A stretch of DNA of 64,000 nt from Monocercomonoides exilis (GCA_001643675.2 LSRY02000001.1:2408501-2472500), one strand, 5' to 3'; counted from the first letter of the stretch, positions 32,351-41,658 are shown. The notes: generated by a model not told the origin, from the sequence alone. Numbers and translations are program-made.

Positions 32351-33575
32351 TTAAAATGAAAAATTTTTTTAAGTAACAAAACAAAATAAAAATCTCACAC
32401 CATCAGCCTTGAGCACCACCAACAAGAAAGAAGCAAACGAGCTCAGAATAGCCAATAAATTTCTAAGCTTTTTGCAAAGATGTCTTTTTTTCAAACTCGT
32501 GCAAACCAGCACAATTTGAATTAAGTACACAATTTCATAAGGAATAAGAGGAATAGAGAAGCTTATCTTCATCATCCCATCCAGCCACAACGCAGGAGGA
32601 ATTAAAAAACTCAAACAAAATAAGAATACAAAGAAAACCCAACACGAAAAACCAACAGCTAAACAAAGAACAACACTGATTATTCCAATACTAAAAGCAA
32701 TGCCACAAAATGTGAAAGACACAAAGCAATTGGGCCGATTTCCTTTCTCCAAAGCTTCTGCAGCAAACGGAATCATAACACCCCCAGCAAGAACAATTAC
32801 CACAACAATCAAAAGAAAAACAAATAAAATTCCCCAACGAATCATTGATAGATTGTATTTCTGCTTTGCTTTTCTTTCTAGCTGAGATTTTCTGGTTTGA
32901 ATCGAATTGACTGTTTTCAAATAGGCCCTGCTCAAAAGATCAATGAATATGCAGCAAAAAAATAAGTTGAATGAAAATTATTTATTTACGAAAAATACAA
33001 ATAAATTCTTTCATACAAAAAAGTTCTTTTCCATCCTTTCTCGCTTAATCCATATTTAGCCATGCTTTCTTCGCTTGGATGAAGCCCGCAATCATTTAGA
33101 TCAAGTGGTTGGATCTTTGTTGAATTGAGCCGCAATATTTCTCTGAAATGCAGAAGCGAAGATGAGTACTGATTCATCCACAACCTGAAAATGTTATTTT
33201 AAAAAAATAAACTTTTTGAATGTCAAAAAATAGAATAGCTTCTTAAGCAAACACTTCGTTTTGAGCGAGCATTTTCATTTTCTTGTTCACTTTTTGAAGA
33301 GCAAGCAACGTGTTATAATCGCAATTCTCCATAATCCTTAAACAGCATCGAAAACGAAAAAAGAAAGTGCACATTTGGAGCATTTTCAACAAACATAAAA
33401 TTTCACTTCATCAGTTCAAAAATTAAAAGATGCAAACATATTTATCAGTTCATTTGGCAAATCGTCTTTTCATTTCGCAACAACAATTTTAGGCAGTGGA
33501 TTATTGAAAAATCATTCATATTTTTAATAAGCTTTCAAAAAGTTTAATTTTTGTTAAAAAGCAATTCACACTCAT
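31786..33575 (-). CDS. F-box protein with TMEM185-like membrane domain, six exons
   Basis: Inferred exons (minus strand): 33575-33572, 33465-33438, 33336-33253, 33184-32990, 32927-32401 and 32222-31786. The result is 424 aa with consistent phases. Donors are GTGTGAAT, GTTTGCAT, GTTTGCTT, GTAAATAA and GTGTGAGA, and all introns end in AG. The N-terminus assembles into an F-box: MNDLPNELINMI, then CDYNTLLALQKVNKKM, then LAQNEVLW. Residues ~130-360 hold at least seven hydrophobic segments with two repeats of the type LWLDGMMKISFSIPLIPYEI and LRMDGFVKGHYCFYFIPLYL. These match from memory the Tmemb_185A (TMEM185/FAM11) pattern of Leu-x-Leu/Met-Asp-Gly followed by an aromatic-rich Pro helix. It is likely an endomembrane protein that could recruit SKP1/cullin machinery. 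The first two tiny exons are the least certain part, and the C-terminus may continue past 31786. Confidence 0.65.
32311..32350 (+). repeat. A-rich run inside an intron
   Basis: About 40 bases, almost all A, within the 178-nt fifth intron of the minus-strand gene, where it forms a T-rich tract upstream of the acceptor. Its length may be imprecise. Confidence 0.8.
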
Positions 33576-34101
33576 TTCAGAGAATTCTCATAAACAAAAT
33601 TTTTATTTGATCCAAACCAATATTATTTCATTAGCCAATTCAATATGGTTTGTTGTTTTTTGAATTATGAATATTGCATGGAGCAATATTTTTAAATATT
33701 TTCCTCAATTTCTTCTTCTTTATTGAGAATGAAAGACTTATGATGATATGATATCAGAAAAAGTTTGGAATTCAACATCGTCACTTTCAAAAATAAAAGA
33801 ATTTTGCCCTTTTATCCTTAAAATTGGATGCAAAAAATACATGCTTCAAGAAACACTGTGTGAACACTCTATTATCAATTTCTTTATGCTCGTTATTGTT
33901 CTCCATCAATTGCAAATTACCAAACGAAATCTCATTCGATATGGATGATAAAAAATGTTATTGTTTTCTGATAATATGAATTTTCAAAAAAGAGGACGAA
34001 GAAAGTCATCGAGAAATTCATTGGTGTGCACTTGTGTTATTAATGAATTTGCGTTTGCTGATTTCTTTCTTTATTATTTTTTTTTAGAATTGTTTACTGA
34101 A
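33576..34101. other. Divergent intergenic region
   Basis: AT-rich sequence between the minus-strand F-box gene and the plus-strand ARM-like copy. The region 33955-34023 could be a leader exon of the ARM-like copy (donor-like GTGTGCAC at 34022), but no frame-consistent start was found. Confidence 0.4.
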
Positions 34102-34114
34102 CTGGAAAATTGCA

Positions 34115-34914
34115 ATGATGAAAGTCAAAATCGAAAAACTGAATGAACTTATTGACACTATGAACAATGAAGAAGTTTATGATATTTTCGACTTAGAAAT
34201 GTTCAACAAAATTCACAAAATGATTGAAGAAAGGAAAATATCGATGAAAAATTCAGTTCTGTTGCTGAAGCACGTTGGATATTGCAATTTGATTAACGAT
34301 ATTTGGAGTAATAACTTTGATATATCTTCGTTGAGAAAAAGAATTGAGAAAAGGATTGTTAAAGAAGATAAGAAAAAAGAAGAAAAGAATGAAAAATTTC
34401 TTGTTAATCTTTGCCTATGCTATTTTTCTCTGAGTTGCATGTTCCAGGATGAATTGTTATCGATTTGTGAGTCTTGTCTTCTGAAAGCTGTGCTGAACAA
34501 AGAAGAAAACGAGGAGGCTCAGAAGGAAGTGGAAATGGCTTTTATGGCTTTGTGCAACATTCCGGCATTTGATGTTTGGGCACTTCTTTTTCATTTTTGA
34601 TTTTTTTTTTTACAAAAAGAGTTTTATTTTTAATATTATTTTATTTTGTTATATTTTTTGCACAGGAAATGAAAATAGAACTATCTGCAAATATGATCAA
34701 AGAAATTTTGAAATATCATCAGAAACATCACAACCTTACACGACTTGCTTATCAGTATGCTTGGGTATTTTTGATTCGCAGATTCTCCCACGAAGAACAC
34801 ATCGAAAGAGTTATTGTGAATGAGCTGCATTTTGTGAGTGAATCAGCAAAAGAAGTGAAAGAGTTGATAAGATGTATTGATTGGGAAGAAGAAGAAAGAG
34901 AAAAAGCTGAATAA
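34115..34914 (+). pseudogene. Truncated ARM-like family member 2
   Basis: The homologue of family members 1 and 3 is recognisable in two blocks: 34115-34573, then after a 92-nt intron (donor GTTTGGGC, acceptor TTGCACAG), 34666-34914. The second block keeps the diagnostic HHNLTRLAYQYAWVFLI segment. It then stops at TAA after REKAE, losing the last ~180 residues present in the other members. Family sequence upstream of 34115 (ELFTELENC) lies in a different frame from the rest, so the original 5' splice or frame is broken. A short 235-aa protein starting at ATG 34115 remains possible. The loss of both ends favours a pseudogene. Confidence 0.6.
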
Positions 34915-35368
34915 ATAAATAAACGATTGAAGCTAACAAAATGAGATGAAAAGCTCGGAGGAATTCCGATCAGAAACAGCAACAAATAAACAGATTGAAA
35001 TTCAGCAAAATCAAACGTTGTTCTTCTTCTTCTTCCATTTTTGTGTGTTTTTCTCAGAAACAGCATCTTCTCAATCTTTCACGTATTCAACTCAATCCTT
35101 TCCTTTTCACCTTTAAAAATACATGAAATATTTGGAGATCATTCTTTTCATTCAAAAATCTTCCGCTTTTCCTTCACTTCTTTCTCATAAATAATCTTTC
35201 TTCCAAAAATTACTCTTCTTCAAAACCCAATGCAATGCATCTTCATATTATCTTGAATTTTTGTTTTTCTTCTTCTTTGCCTTCACTTTCCCCTCTTTTC
35301 TTCTTCTTCAAAGTCATCAAATCCCTCGCTTTTTGAAAAGAATAAAAAGATATAATAAAAATACAAAT
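34915..35368. other. Intergenic region left of the DIRS element
   Basis: AT-rich, pyrimidine-rich stretches with no supportable gene. The missing 3' part of the truncated ARM-like copy is not found here. Confidence 0.5.
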
Positions 35369-35461
35369 AATTCGCAATAGAGCGAATATACGAACGCAAG
35401 GAGCAGGTTTGCTCCTCAATAATGAGTTTGATCTTAAATTATGGGTGGTTTAAGATCAAAC
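35369..35461 (+). repeat. Left terminal repeat of the DIRS-like element
   Basis: The first 58 bases are complementary to 40901-40957 in the internal complementary region. Bases 35420-35452 are an inverted copy of the right end. It contains a perfect 13-bp inverted repeat (35426-35438 with 35449-35461, GTTTGATCTTAAA) around a 10-base loop. Confidence 0.9.
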
Positions 35462-35508
35462 TTCGCTAACAAATAAACCTTTGTTACACACCATTGTCCG
35501 CAGTAATA

Positions 35509-36747
35509 ATGACACAAGATCCTGTTAGAATGGAAACCAGTGACAGCGAGGACAGAGGATTTGATCTTACAATTAGACTTTCAAGAGTAGAAAATTTGAT
35601 TGAGGAAATGGCGAGAAGTCGAGCAGTTACGAGCCGCTCGGGAGCAGTAGGAATATTACCAGTGAGAAAGACGAAGAGGGAACGACCAAGAGGAAGATCT
35701 CTATCGGGATCAAGCGAATCTGAGTCCGAATCTGATGACACAGAGATGATCGCAAAGAAGAGACACAGACAGCGATTGAGGGGCGGTCGCGGACGTAACC
35801 AGATGAAGAAATGGGACGATGTAGAAACCAGCGAGAGCGATTCCGAAAACACAGAAAAGCGGGAAGAAGAGCAAGATAGATCCGAAGATTTCTTGGGAAT
35901 TTTCCCAGACGAATGGTTAACGCCTAGGAGACAAGCAGGAGAACTGAAGAGATTCATGGACTTTAGCAAAGCCGGATCTATCAGAATAAATGATGATATC
36001 CTGAACACCTTTATCCCGGAGACGGAGAAGAACTTTTTTACAAGACACACTGACATCAGTTGGAACGCCTTAGCAGTGACGGGGGTCACTGCTGAGGGAA
36101 GGAAAGACTCTCCAGAAGCCGCTCGGGTTATCGAGCTGCTTCAGCCCGCCCTGGAATCGGGGTTTGAAGCCGCGAAGGCGATTGCAGCCCTCACTACAAG
36201 AGAATTGAAAAAGACACGCCTAGAGGAAGAAGAGAAAGAGCGACTGAGGGGGCTCTTTTGCGCGTACGCCCTAATAGCAGACTGTATTAGCCGCATAAAC
36301 TTGCTGAAAGTTATCCCTCAGTCAAGCTGGGAGAACGTGAAGTGTTTTCTGGACGGGGGAATGTCCAAGGACATCCCAGAGAGTTTCAGGAGACTGGTGG
36401 ATAGCACCAGCTTTTTTCGTCCAGGGGGGGATGCTCCAGGATATGGAGCATCCCCCGTTTCTTCCACAACCTTCGGACTCGCCCCAGTCAGGGGCGTGCG
36501 CCCAGGAAAGTACAGCACAGGCAGAAACGCTCAAGGCTTTGCCTATAGGCAATTCCAAAAGCAAGGTTTCGAGGGGAGTTTTACAAATTTCAAACAAAGA
36601 AGGAGGTCAACACAAACTCGACCACAACAGGCCCCAGCAACAGCTGGGAGATCCCCCTCGTTCACAGTCCCCCTTCCTCCAGCCCCCCCGAGGACACAGG
36701 GAGAATCAGCAGCAGGAACAGCTTCTGGAACGAGCCAGTGGGCGTAG
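35509..36747 (+). CDS. DIRS-like ORF1, Gag-like protein
   Basis: 412-aa frame from ATG 35509 to TAG 36747. The open frame begins slightly earlier, but this is the first ATG. The N-terminal third is acidic/basic and Ser-rich with a nuclear-localisation-like KKRHRQRLRGGRGR. The middle is helical (for example ELLQPALESGFEAAKAIAAL), and the C-terminus is Gly/Pro/Gln-rich, as in Gag nucleocapsid-like proteins of DIRS elements. No CCHC zinc knuckle was seen. Position directly before the RT frame supports the Gag assignment, but sequence similarity alone would not prove it. Confidence 0.7.
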   Translation: MTQDPVRMETSDSEDRGFDLTIRLSRVENLIEEMARSRAVTSRSGAVGILPVRKTKRERPRGRSLSGSSESESESDDTEMIAKKRHRQRLRGGRGRNQMKKWDDVETSESDSENTEKREEEQDRSEDFLGIFPDEWLTPRRQAGELKRFMDFSKAGSIRINDDILNTFIPETEKNFFTRHTDISWNALAVTGVTAEGRKDSPEAARVIELLQPALESGFEAAKAIAALTTRELKKTRLEEEEKERLRGLFCAYALIADCISRINLLKVIPQSSWENVKCFLDGGMSKDIPESFRRLVDSTSFFRPGGDAPGYGASPVSSTTFGLAPVRGVRPGKYSTGRNAQGFAYRQFQKQGFEGSFTNFKQRRRSTQTRPQQAPATAGRSPSFTVPLPPAPPRTQGESAAGTASGTSQWA

Positions 36748-39700
36748 AAAGAGCCGCGCTTTGCCGCGAGACAGAGAGAGAAGAGAGAGCCGCGCTTTGC
36801 CGCGAGACAGAGAGAGAAGAGAGAGCCGCGCTTTGCCGCGAGACAGAGAGAGAAGAGAGAGCCGCGCTTCGCCGCGAGACAGAGAGAGAAGAGAGAGCCG
36901 CGCTTTGCCGCGAGACAGAGAGAGAAGAGAGAGCCGCGCTTTGCCGCGAGACAGAGAGAGAAGAGAGAGCCGCGCTTCGCCGCGAGACAGAGAGAGAAGA
37001 GAGAGCCGCGCTTTGCCGCGAGACAGAGAGAGAAGAGAGAGCCGCGCTTCGCCGCGAGACAGGGACGGACATGACGCTGTCAGAGTTCAGGGGAATGACA
37101 GTACTACGGGAGGTCCCAATCAATCGACAGACAAGCACAGGGGAGGAACCCTGGGAAGTCTGCGAGAGCAACGAAGAGGCATTGAGCCCTTCCGACCAAA
37201 AGAAGAGGATAGAGATAGAAAGCTCGATAGATTGCGAGATGGGAACAGGGAGAGTAAACACAGAGGAAGACTCCGTACATCCCCACGGGACAGTACAGAT
37301 GAACGGTCAGGAAACCGAGAGGGAGGTAGTGAAGAGAGCCTTGAGAGCTTCTGGGACTGTTATCGAGTCCCTAATTGGGAGCGTCCTGGAGGAGAGCTGG
37401 AAGATAGCTACTGCAGATACTCTCGAAGGGAAAGAGACCGCACAGATACAGACTGGTCAAAGGACACCAGAAGTGGGGAGTTGCGTAGCAGTGGGACCAC
37501 CGAAGGAGCCACTTCCTGGGAGACTGGTGAACAGGCTGAACGAGTGGAGGAAGATTGGGGGAGACAAATTAGTGAGCCGTGGTATAAAAGCACGATGGAT
37601 GAGTCCCCAATCCCCAATCTCACTCGAGGAGAGAAAACACAGACAAGAATTTCGGGGAACAACAGAGATGACAAACAATTATTTATCCCTCTTAGAGGAG
37701 GAAGTGAAAGAAGGAGTGGTGAAACCCATACAGGAGTCGGAGGTAAAGTGGTTCAACCCGACATTTATGGTCCGGAAGAAGAACGGAAAGTGGAGGAAGA
37801 TTCTGGATTGCAGAATTTTAAACGAGGAAGTGCTAGGGAAACACTTCAAGATGGATTCCTAGGAGACAGTTGTGGAACTCCTGGAGGAGAACGATTGGAT
37901 GACCACGCTCGACATATCGAGTGCTTATCAACATGTCAAAGTGGACGAGCAGTTCAGTCCCTTTCTGTGCTTCAGCTTCCAAAAGCAATGCTACACTTAC
38001 GTGGGGATGCCATTTGGAGCAAAGGACGCGCCCAGAGTATTCACGAAGATAATGAGACGGGCAGCGTCATATATCAGAGAACATTGGAAGGTGAAGCTGG
38101 TGATATATCTGGACGACATCCTCCTCATGCACCCAGACAGGGATGCATTGAGATCGATCTCACAGGAGATAGCCCAGTTCCTGAGAAATCTGGGCTGGAT
38201 ACTGTCGGAGGAGAAGCTGAAGCTAGAACCCGCAAGGAGCGTGGAGTTTTTGGGATGGAGTTGGAATTCAGAGAAGATGGAAGTGACGCTCCAAGAGAGG
38301 AAGAGAGTGCTGCTCCTGGAGGATGTGCGAAAGTGGATAGCACATGCAAAGAAGAGGAGGAGACAAAAGACGAGGGACTTAGCAGCACTCCTCGGGAGGC
38401 TGAATTTTGTGAGGTTACAACACCCACCAGCGAGCTTGTGGATGAAGCGCATGCAATACGTGCTGAGACAGGCAATAGCCCGCGGAGGCTGGAACGGGAC
38501 AGTGATACCCAACCCAATGATGTTAGGAGAATTAACACATTGGAGGAAAACTCTGCGAGAGAACAGACCAAGGAGTCTGAGGAGAAGGAACAGACCAGCA
38601 GAGCTAACAACGGACGCTTCGGAGCTGGGATGGGGTGCAGTATTAACAATACCAACAGAGAACAAAGAGGAGAAGATATATGTCCACGGGAGTTGGACCC
38701 TCCAGGAGAGCGCATTAGCGATAAACGAGAAGGAGTCCAGAGCAGTGTTGAGGACTTTGGAAAGGAAAGGAGCATGGCTGAAAGAACAGAAGATAGATCA
38801 TATTCGTCTGAAGACAGACAACATGTCCACGAGATGGACAATCCAGAAGAAAAGGGGAGCGCCATCGCTCATCCCAACACTGAGAGCATTGGAGAAGAAA
38901 CTGAACAGCCTGAACTTAACAATACAGACGGAACATCTCCCGGGAGAGCAGAACACGGAAGCAGATGCACTCAGCCGGATGGCGAAGAAGCCGGACTATG
39001 CACTGAAGGGGGAGAAAGTCGCAGAGATATTACAGTCAATCGCACCGAGAACACTAGATACAATTTCAGAACAGATTGCGCCGGTGCCCTGCGGAAGTAC
39101 TTGGAGACTATCCTCCATGAGAAGGAAGAGAGAGGAAGGAACACCAGAAGACGACATAGTGCTAGTCCACCCGTTCCTGAGAAACATTGGGCGAGTGATG
39201 AAAGAGAAGATGAACGAAGCTCAGAGGAATCTGACGATTCTGATTCTGCCAGCCTGGCGGGGGCAGACCTGGACCCCGCTACTGCAGCCTGGGCATTTGA
39301 CAAAGACCCTGGGGACCTTTCAGGAGTGCATGACACCGGGAACGAAGATGAGAAGGGAAGGCTGGAAATTACCCCCAGGAGAGGTAATAAGCGTTATACT
39401 GGAGAAGAGAATATTCAGGGGAGAGACCTCTTCTTAACATGGGGAGAACACGTTGGAGCAAAAGACATAGCAGCAGCAATACTTAGAAATCAGAAGAGTG
39501 AGAGAGATACGTGGAGAGCCCTGCGAAGATTCAAGCAATTTCTAGATAGAGAGAGCATGGATGACACTGACCCCCTCACAACGAAAGATGCTAAATGGAT
39601 TATGGCAGAGTTCATCGAAACACTTTCGAATACAAACCTCTCAAGTGGAGTGATAAATCAGACAGTACGGAAGGTGCTGGATTCTATTAACCTCTTCAGA

Positions 39701-40789
39701 GAGACTAAGGTTGACGTGAAAGACATAGAGACATTTCTAAAGACCTATGTGGGGGAGAAACCAAGAAGAGGCAAACGATACAAATCGATGTGGGACTTGA
39801 CAATCATCACGAAGTGGGCAGAAGCCACTCACGATATGAAAGACCCACAGACTCTCCAAAGGAGGGCTCTCATTTTAACCATGATATTTGGTGCGTTAAG
39901 ACCAGCAGAGCTGGAGAGAATGAGAAGAGGGATAACGATACTTAGAGATGATTTAGTCCAGACACAAGTACAAACAAAAACATCAGGGGGAGAGACTGTT
40001 AAGGTTATTATAAATAAGCATCCAAACCCACGTATCGATGCGGTTGTAGCGCTCCAACGCTGGATGGATTATATAAAGACAACCTTTAGAGACGAACATG
40101 TGTGGTTCGATCTCAGGGGGAGGCAACCTGCAAACTTGCAGAGGATTAAAGAAGAATTAGTGGCTGTCCTGAGAGAGAACGGAATACCCGACACATTTAC
40201 CGCGTACTCGATAAGACACGCTGTGATAACACACTTAGCAAGACAACAAGATGCAGATTGGAAAGCAATCAATGCGTACGCGAGATGGGCGCCAGGCTCT
40301 AGAGTAGCCCAGGAGTATTACACCGTGTTACCAGTTCAGGACACGAGATGGATCCTGGAGACAATCGGTGGCCCAGTACCCCTGGCAGAGAAGGGAGGAA
40401 AGTCGGAGAAGGACAGCAAAGGAAAAGAAATTTCAAATGAGAATACAGAATCTGAAACAAAGGAGTATCCGGAAGAAACATCACAATCTGGGGGAGAAGC
40501 GGAGACGAGCAAGAGAAAGAATTCGAAGAGACGAGGGTCGACTCGAGAGAAGAGTTCGCATCATGAGGACGATATAACACAACCCACCAGGGGTGATGAG
40601 ACACCATCCATAATTCCCCGCAGCATCATGGAGCTGGCGGAGGGCAGACAACCTGCCTCGCAGAAGAAACTCGAGACCGATCGGAGGAAACGCGGAGAGA
40701 GAAGCATAGGACAAATTGTCATGCCCGCTCAAGTACAGAAGACTCGATCGAGAACCCCCCGAAAACAGCGCAAGAGGGGGAGGGAGTAG
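36431..40789 (+). CDS. DIRS-like ORF3, tyrosine recombinase (long overlapping frame)
   Basis: A 1,452-codon frame opens at ATG 36431 inside ORF1, runs in another frame across all of the RT-RNase H region, and ends at TAG 40789. The recombinase proper lies in the last ~450 residues (from about 39440). It has a helical core-binding part, then GALRPAELERM (first catalytic Arg), YSIRHAVITHLARQ (second Arg/His box) and RWAPGSRVAQEYY (the Trp and the nucleophilic Tyr). The upstream ~1,000 residues are low-complexity, Arg/Glu/Ser-rich, and may be an incidental open frame in purine-rich DNA or a true overlapping protein. The recombinase would join the circular cDNA to the genome. The true start of the translated product is unknown. 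Confidence 0.8.
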   Translation: MLQDMEHPPFLPQPSDSPQSGACAQESTAQAETLKALPIGNSKSKVSRGVLQISNKEGGQHKLDHNRPQQQLGDPPRSQSPFLQPPRGHRENQQQEQLLERASGRRKSRALPRDRERRESRALPRDRERRESRALPRDRERRESRASPRDRERRESRALPRDRERRESRALPRDRERRESRASPRDRERRESRALPRDRERRESRASPRDRDGHDAVRVQGNDSTTGGPNQSTDKHRGGTLGSLREQRRGIEPFRPKEEDRDRKLDRLRDGNRESKHRGRLRTSPRDSTDERSGNREGGSEESLESFWDCYRVPNWERPGGELEDSYCRYSRRERDRTDTDWSKDTRSGELRSSGTTEGATSWETGEQAERVEEDWGRQISEPWYKSTMDESPIPNLTRGEKTQTRISGNNRDDKQLFIPLRGGSERRSGETHTGVGGKVVQPDIYGPEEERKVEEDSGLQNFKRGSARETLQDGFLGDSCGTPGGERLDDHARHIECLSTCQSGRAVQSLSVLQLPKAMLHLRGDAIWSKGRAQSIHEDNETGSVIYQRTLEGEAGDISGRHPPHAPRQGCIEIDLTGDSPVPEKSGLDTVGGEAEARTRKERGVFGMELEFREDGSDAPREEESAAPGGCAKVDSTCKEEEETKDEGLSSTPREAEFCEVTTPTSELVDEAHAIRAETGNSPRRLERDSDTQPNDVRRINTLEENSAREQTKESEEKEQTSRANNGRFGAGMGCSINNTNREQRGEDICPRELDPPGERISDKREGVQSSVEDFGKERSMAERTEDRSYSSEDRQHVHEMDNPEEKGSAIAHPNTESIGEETEQPELNNTDGTSPGRAEHGSRCTQPDGEEAGLCTEGGESRRDITVNRTENTRYNFRTDCAGALRKYLETILHEKEERGRNTRRRHSASPPVPEKHWASDEREDERSSEESDDSDSASLAGADLDPATAAWAFDKDPGDLSGVHDTGNEDEKGRLEITPRRGNKRYTGEENIQGRDLFLTWGEHVGAKDIAAAILRNQKSERDTWRALRRFKQFLDRESMDDTDPLTTKDAKWIMAEFIETLSNTNLSSGVINQTVRKVLDSINLFRETKVDVKDIETFLKTYVGEKPRRGKRYKSMWDLTIITKWAEATHDMKDPQTLQRRALILTMIFGALRPAELERMRRGITILRDDLVQTQVQTKTSGGETVKVIINKHPNPRIDAVVALQRWMDYIKTTFRDEHVWFDLRGRQPANLQRIKEELVAVLRENGIPDTFTAYSIRHAVITHLARQQDADWKAINAYARWAPGSRVAQEYYTVLPVQDTRWILETIGGPVPLAEKGGKSEKDSKGKEISNENTESETKEYPEETSQSGGEAETSKRKNSKRRGSTREKSSHHEDDITQPTRGDETPSIIPRSIMELAEGRQPASQKKLETDRRKRGERSIGQIVMPAQVQKTRSRTPRKQRKRGRE
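36738..39437 (+). CDS. DIRS-like ORF2, reverse transcriptase and RNase H (one in-frame TAG)
   Basis: The frame overlaps the end of ORF1 by 10 bases (ORF1 is in the other frame) and has no ATG at its start, so a frameshift or internal initiation is needed. The N-terminal ~110 residues come from the 36-bp minisatellite. The RT fingers appear as WFNPTFMVRKKNGKWRKI, and then TAG (37860-37862) interrupts KMDS/ETVVELLEENDW. The palm follows as TTLDISSAY and YLDDILL (near 38105). RNase H motifs follow: LTTDASELGWGAVL, EKESRAVLRTL, LKTDNMSTRW and HLPGEQNTEADALSRM, with the expected acidic residues. The frame ends with TAA at 39437. Apart from the single TAG it appears intact; the codon corresponds to a variable position in related RTs as I recall them. 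Confidence 0.85.
36749..37072 (+). repeat. 36-bp minisatellite, nine copies, inside the DIRS element
   Basis: Nine near-perfect copies of a 36-bp unit (GAGCCGCGCTTTGCCGCG followed by an AGACAGAGAGAG-type purine run). Copies differ mainly at one T/C position. The unit is a multiple of three, so it preserves the overlapping frames. It encodes RAALCRETEREE in the RT frame and SRALPRDRERRE in the recombinase frame. It sits exactly at the ORF1/ORF2 boundary. Confidence 0.9.
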
Positions 40790-40900
40790 GGATTGAGGCC
40801 GCACCTTCATCCGCAGTCCCTCTGGTCATCCGCCGCACGGCAAGGTGCTAGGCATGAGGGTTTAAGATCAGAGGAGAGAGGAGAACGAGGGATTTCAAGA

Positions 40901-40994
40901 CTCATTATTGAGGAGCAAACCTGCTCCTTGCGTTCGTATATTCGCTCTATTGCGAATTGATAGAACGCAGTGAGCAGGATTTGCTCCGAAATAA
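40901..40994 (+). repeat. Internal complementary region of the DIRS-like element
   Basis: Bases 40901-40957 are the reverse complement of the left end (35369-35426). Bases 40957-40994 are the reverse complement of the extreme right end (about 41622-41658). Together they are complementary to the joined ends of a circular molecule, which is the template role assigned to this region in DIRS replication. Confidence 0.92.
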
Positions 40995-41591
40995 TACTAA
41001 CGCGGATGGAGAGACTCAGAGCGGCTGGGTGCGTAATAGAGAAACATATTTGGAGGAATATGACGAGAAAAAGGGCGAGATATAAAAGGATAGAGGAAAA
41101 GATCAACCGCCCGAAGATATTAATGTGCACCTAGAACCTTTTTTGAGAAACATGGAAACAAATAAAAAGTTCAAGCATGATCCTACTCCTTTACAAGATT
41201 AGTATTGTTTTTACAGAGAAGAATTGAATATTAAATATGCAGTGTGTGATGATTGGGGTTGCTCTGCTGATGCAGCAGAAGAGCGGGAGGCAGAGCGCAT
41301 AACATGCAGTTTTCTTTTCCACGCCTCGCGAAAGCGAGAGTGGTTTTTCTTTCTGCTCCGTTTTTAATTTTCGCCTCACCGGATCCCTGCACAGCCTGCA
41401 GGAGGGAGCTCCGAGGGGTATGCCCCCTGCCCTCTGGTCTTCGAGACCATGGCAAAGGCGAAGTCGGTGGTGAAGTGAAGCGGACAATGCATTATTTTAT
41501 TTTATTATTATTAAATTTTAATGCTATTGTTTTGTTTTTTCATCTCGCCCTTTTTTTTCCACGTCATTTGGGAGGGCGAAGTTTTTCACTC

Positions 41592-41658
41592 AAACCACCC
41601 ATAATTTAAGATCAAACTCATTATTTCGGAGCAAATCCTGCTCACTGCGTTCTATCAA
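41592..41658 (+). repeat. Right terminal repeat of the DIRS-like element
   Basis: AAACCACCCATAATTTAAGA and following bases are an inverted copy of the left repeat interior (35420-35452). The final ~37 bases differ from the left end but pair with the internal complementary region. Confidence 0.9.

Larger units (their letters stand above)
35369..41658 (+). mobile_element. Complete DIRS-like tyrosine-recombinase retrotransposon, 6.29 kb
   Basis: The left end starts AATTCGCAATAGAGCG and the right end finishes GCGTTCTATCAA. The inner parts of the two ends are inverted copies of each other. The internal block 40901-40994 is complementary to the left end followed immediately by the right end, that is, to the junction of a circularised element. 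This split-terminus plus internal complementary region design is the hallmark of DIRS elements. Three frames are carried in order: Gag-like, reverse transcriptase plus RNase H, and tyrosine recombinase. No methyltransferase domain was seen. No target duplication flanks it, as expected for recombinase-mediated insertion. Ends and junction share an AA dinucleotide, the likely crossover. The element looks nearly intact except for one in-frame TAG in the RT. Confidence 0.92.
40790..41658 (+). other. Noncoding 3' region of the DIRS-like element
   Basis: Contains the internal complementary region and the right terminal repeat. Between them lies about 600 bp that is GC-richer than the host DNA, with hairpin-capable words such as CTCGCGAAAGCGAG (near 41325). 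No further protein was recognised. Confidence 0.6.

Noticed and set aside
36662-37261. Minus-strand frame of repeated SVSRQSAALSSL units
   Set aside because: It is only the antisense translation of the 36-bp minisatellite inside the DIRS element.
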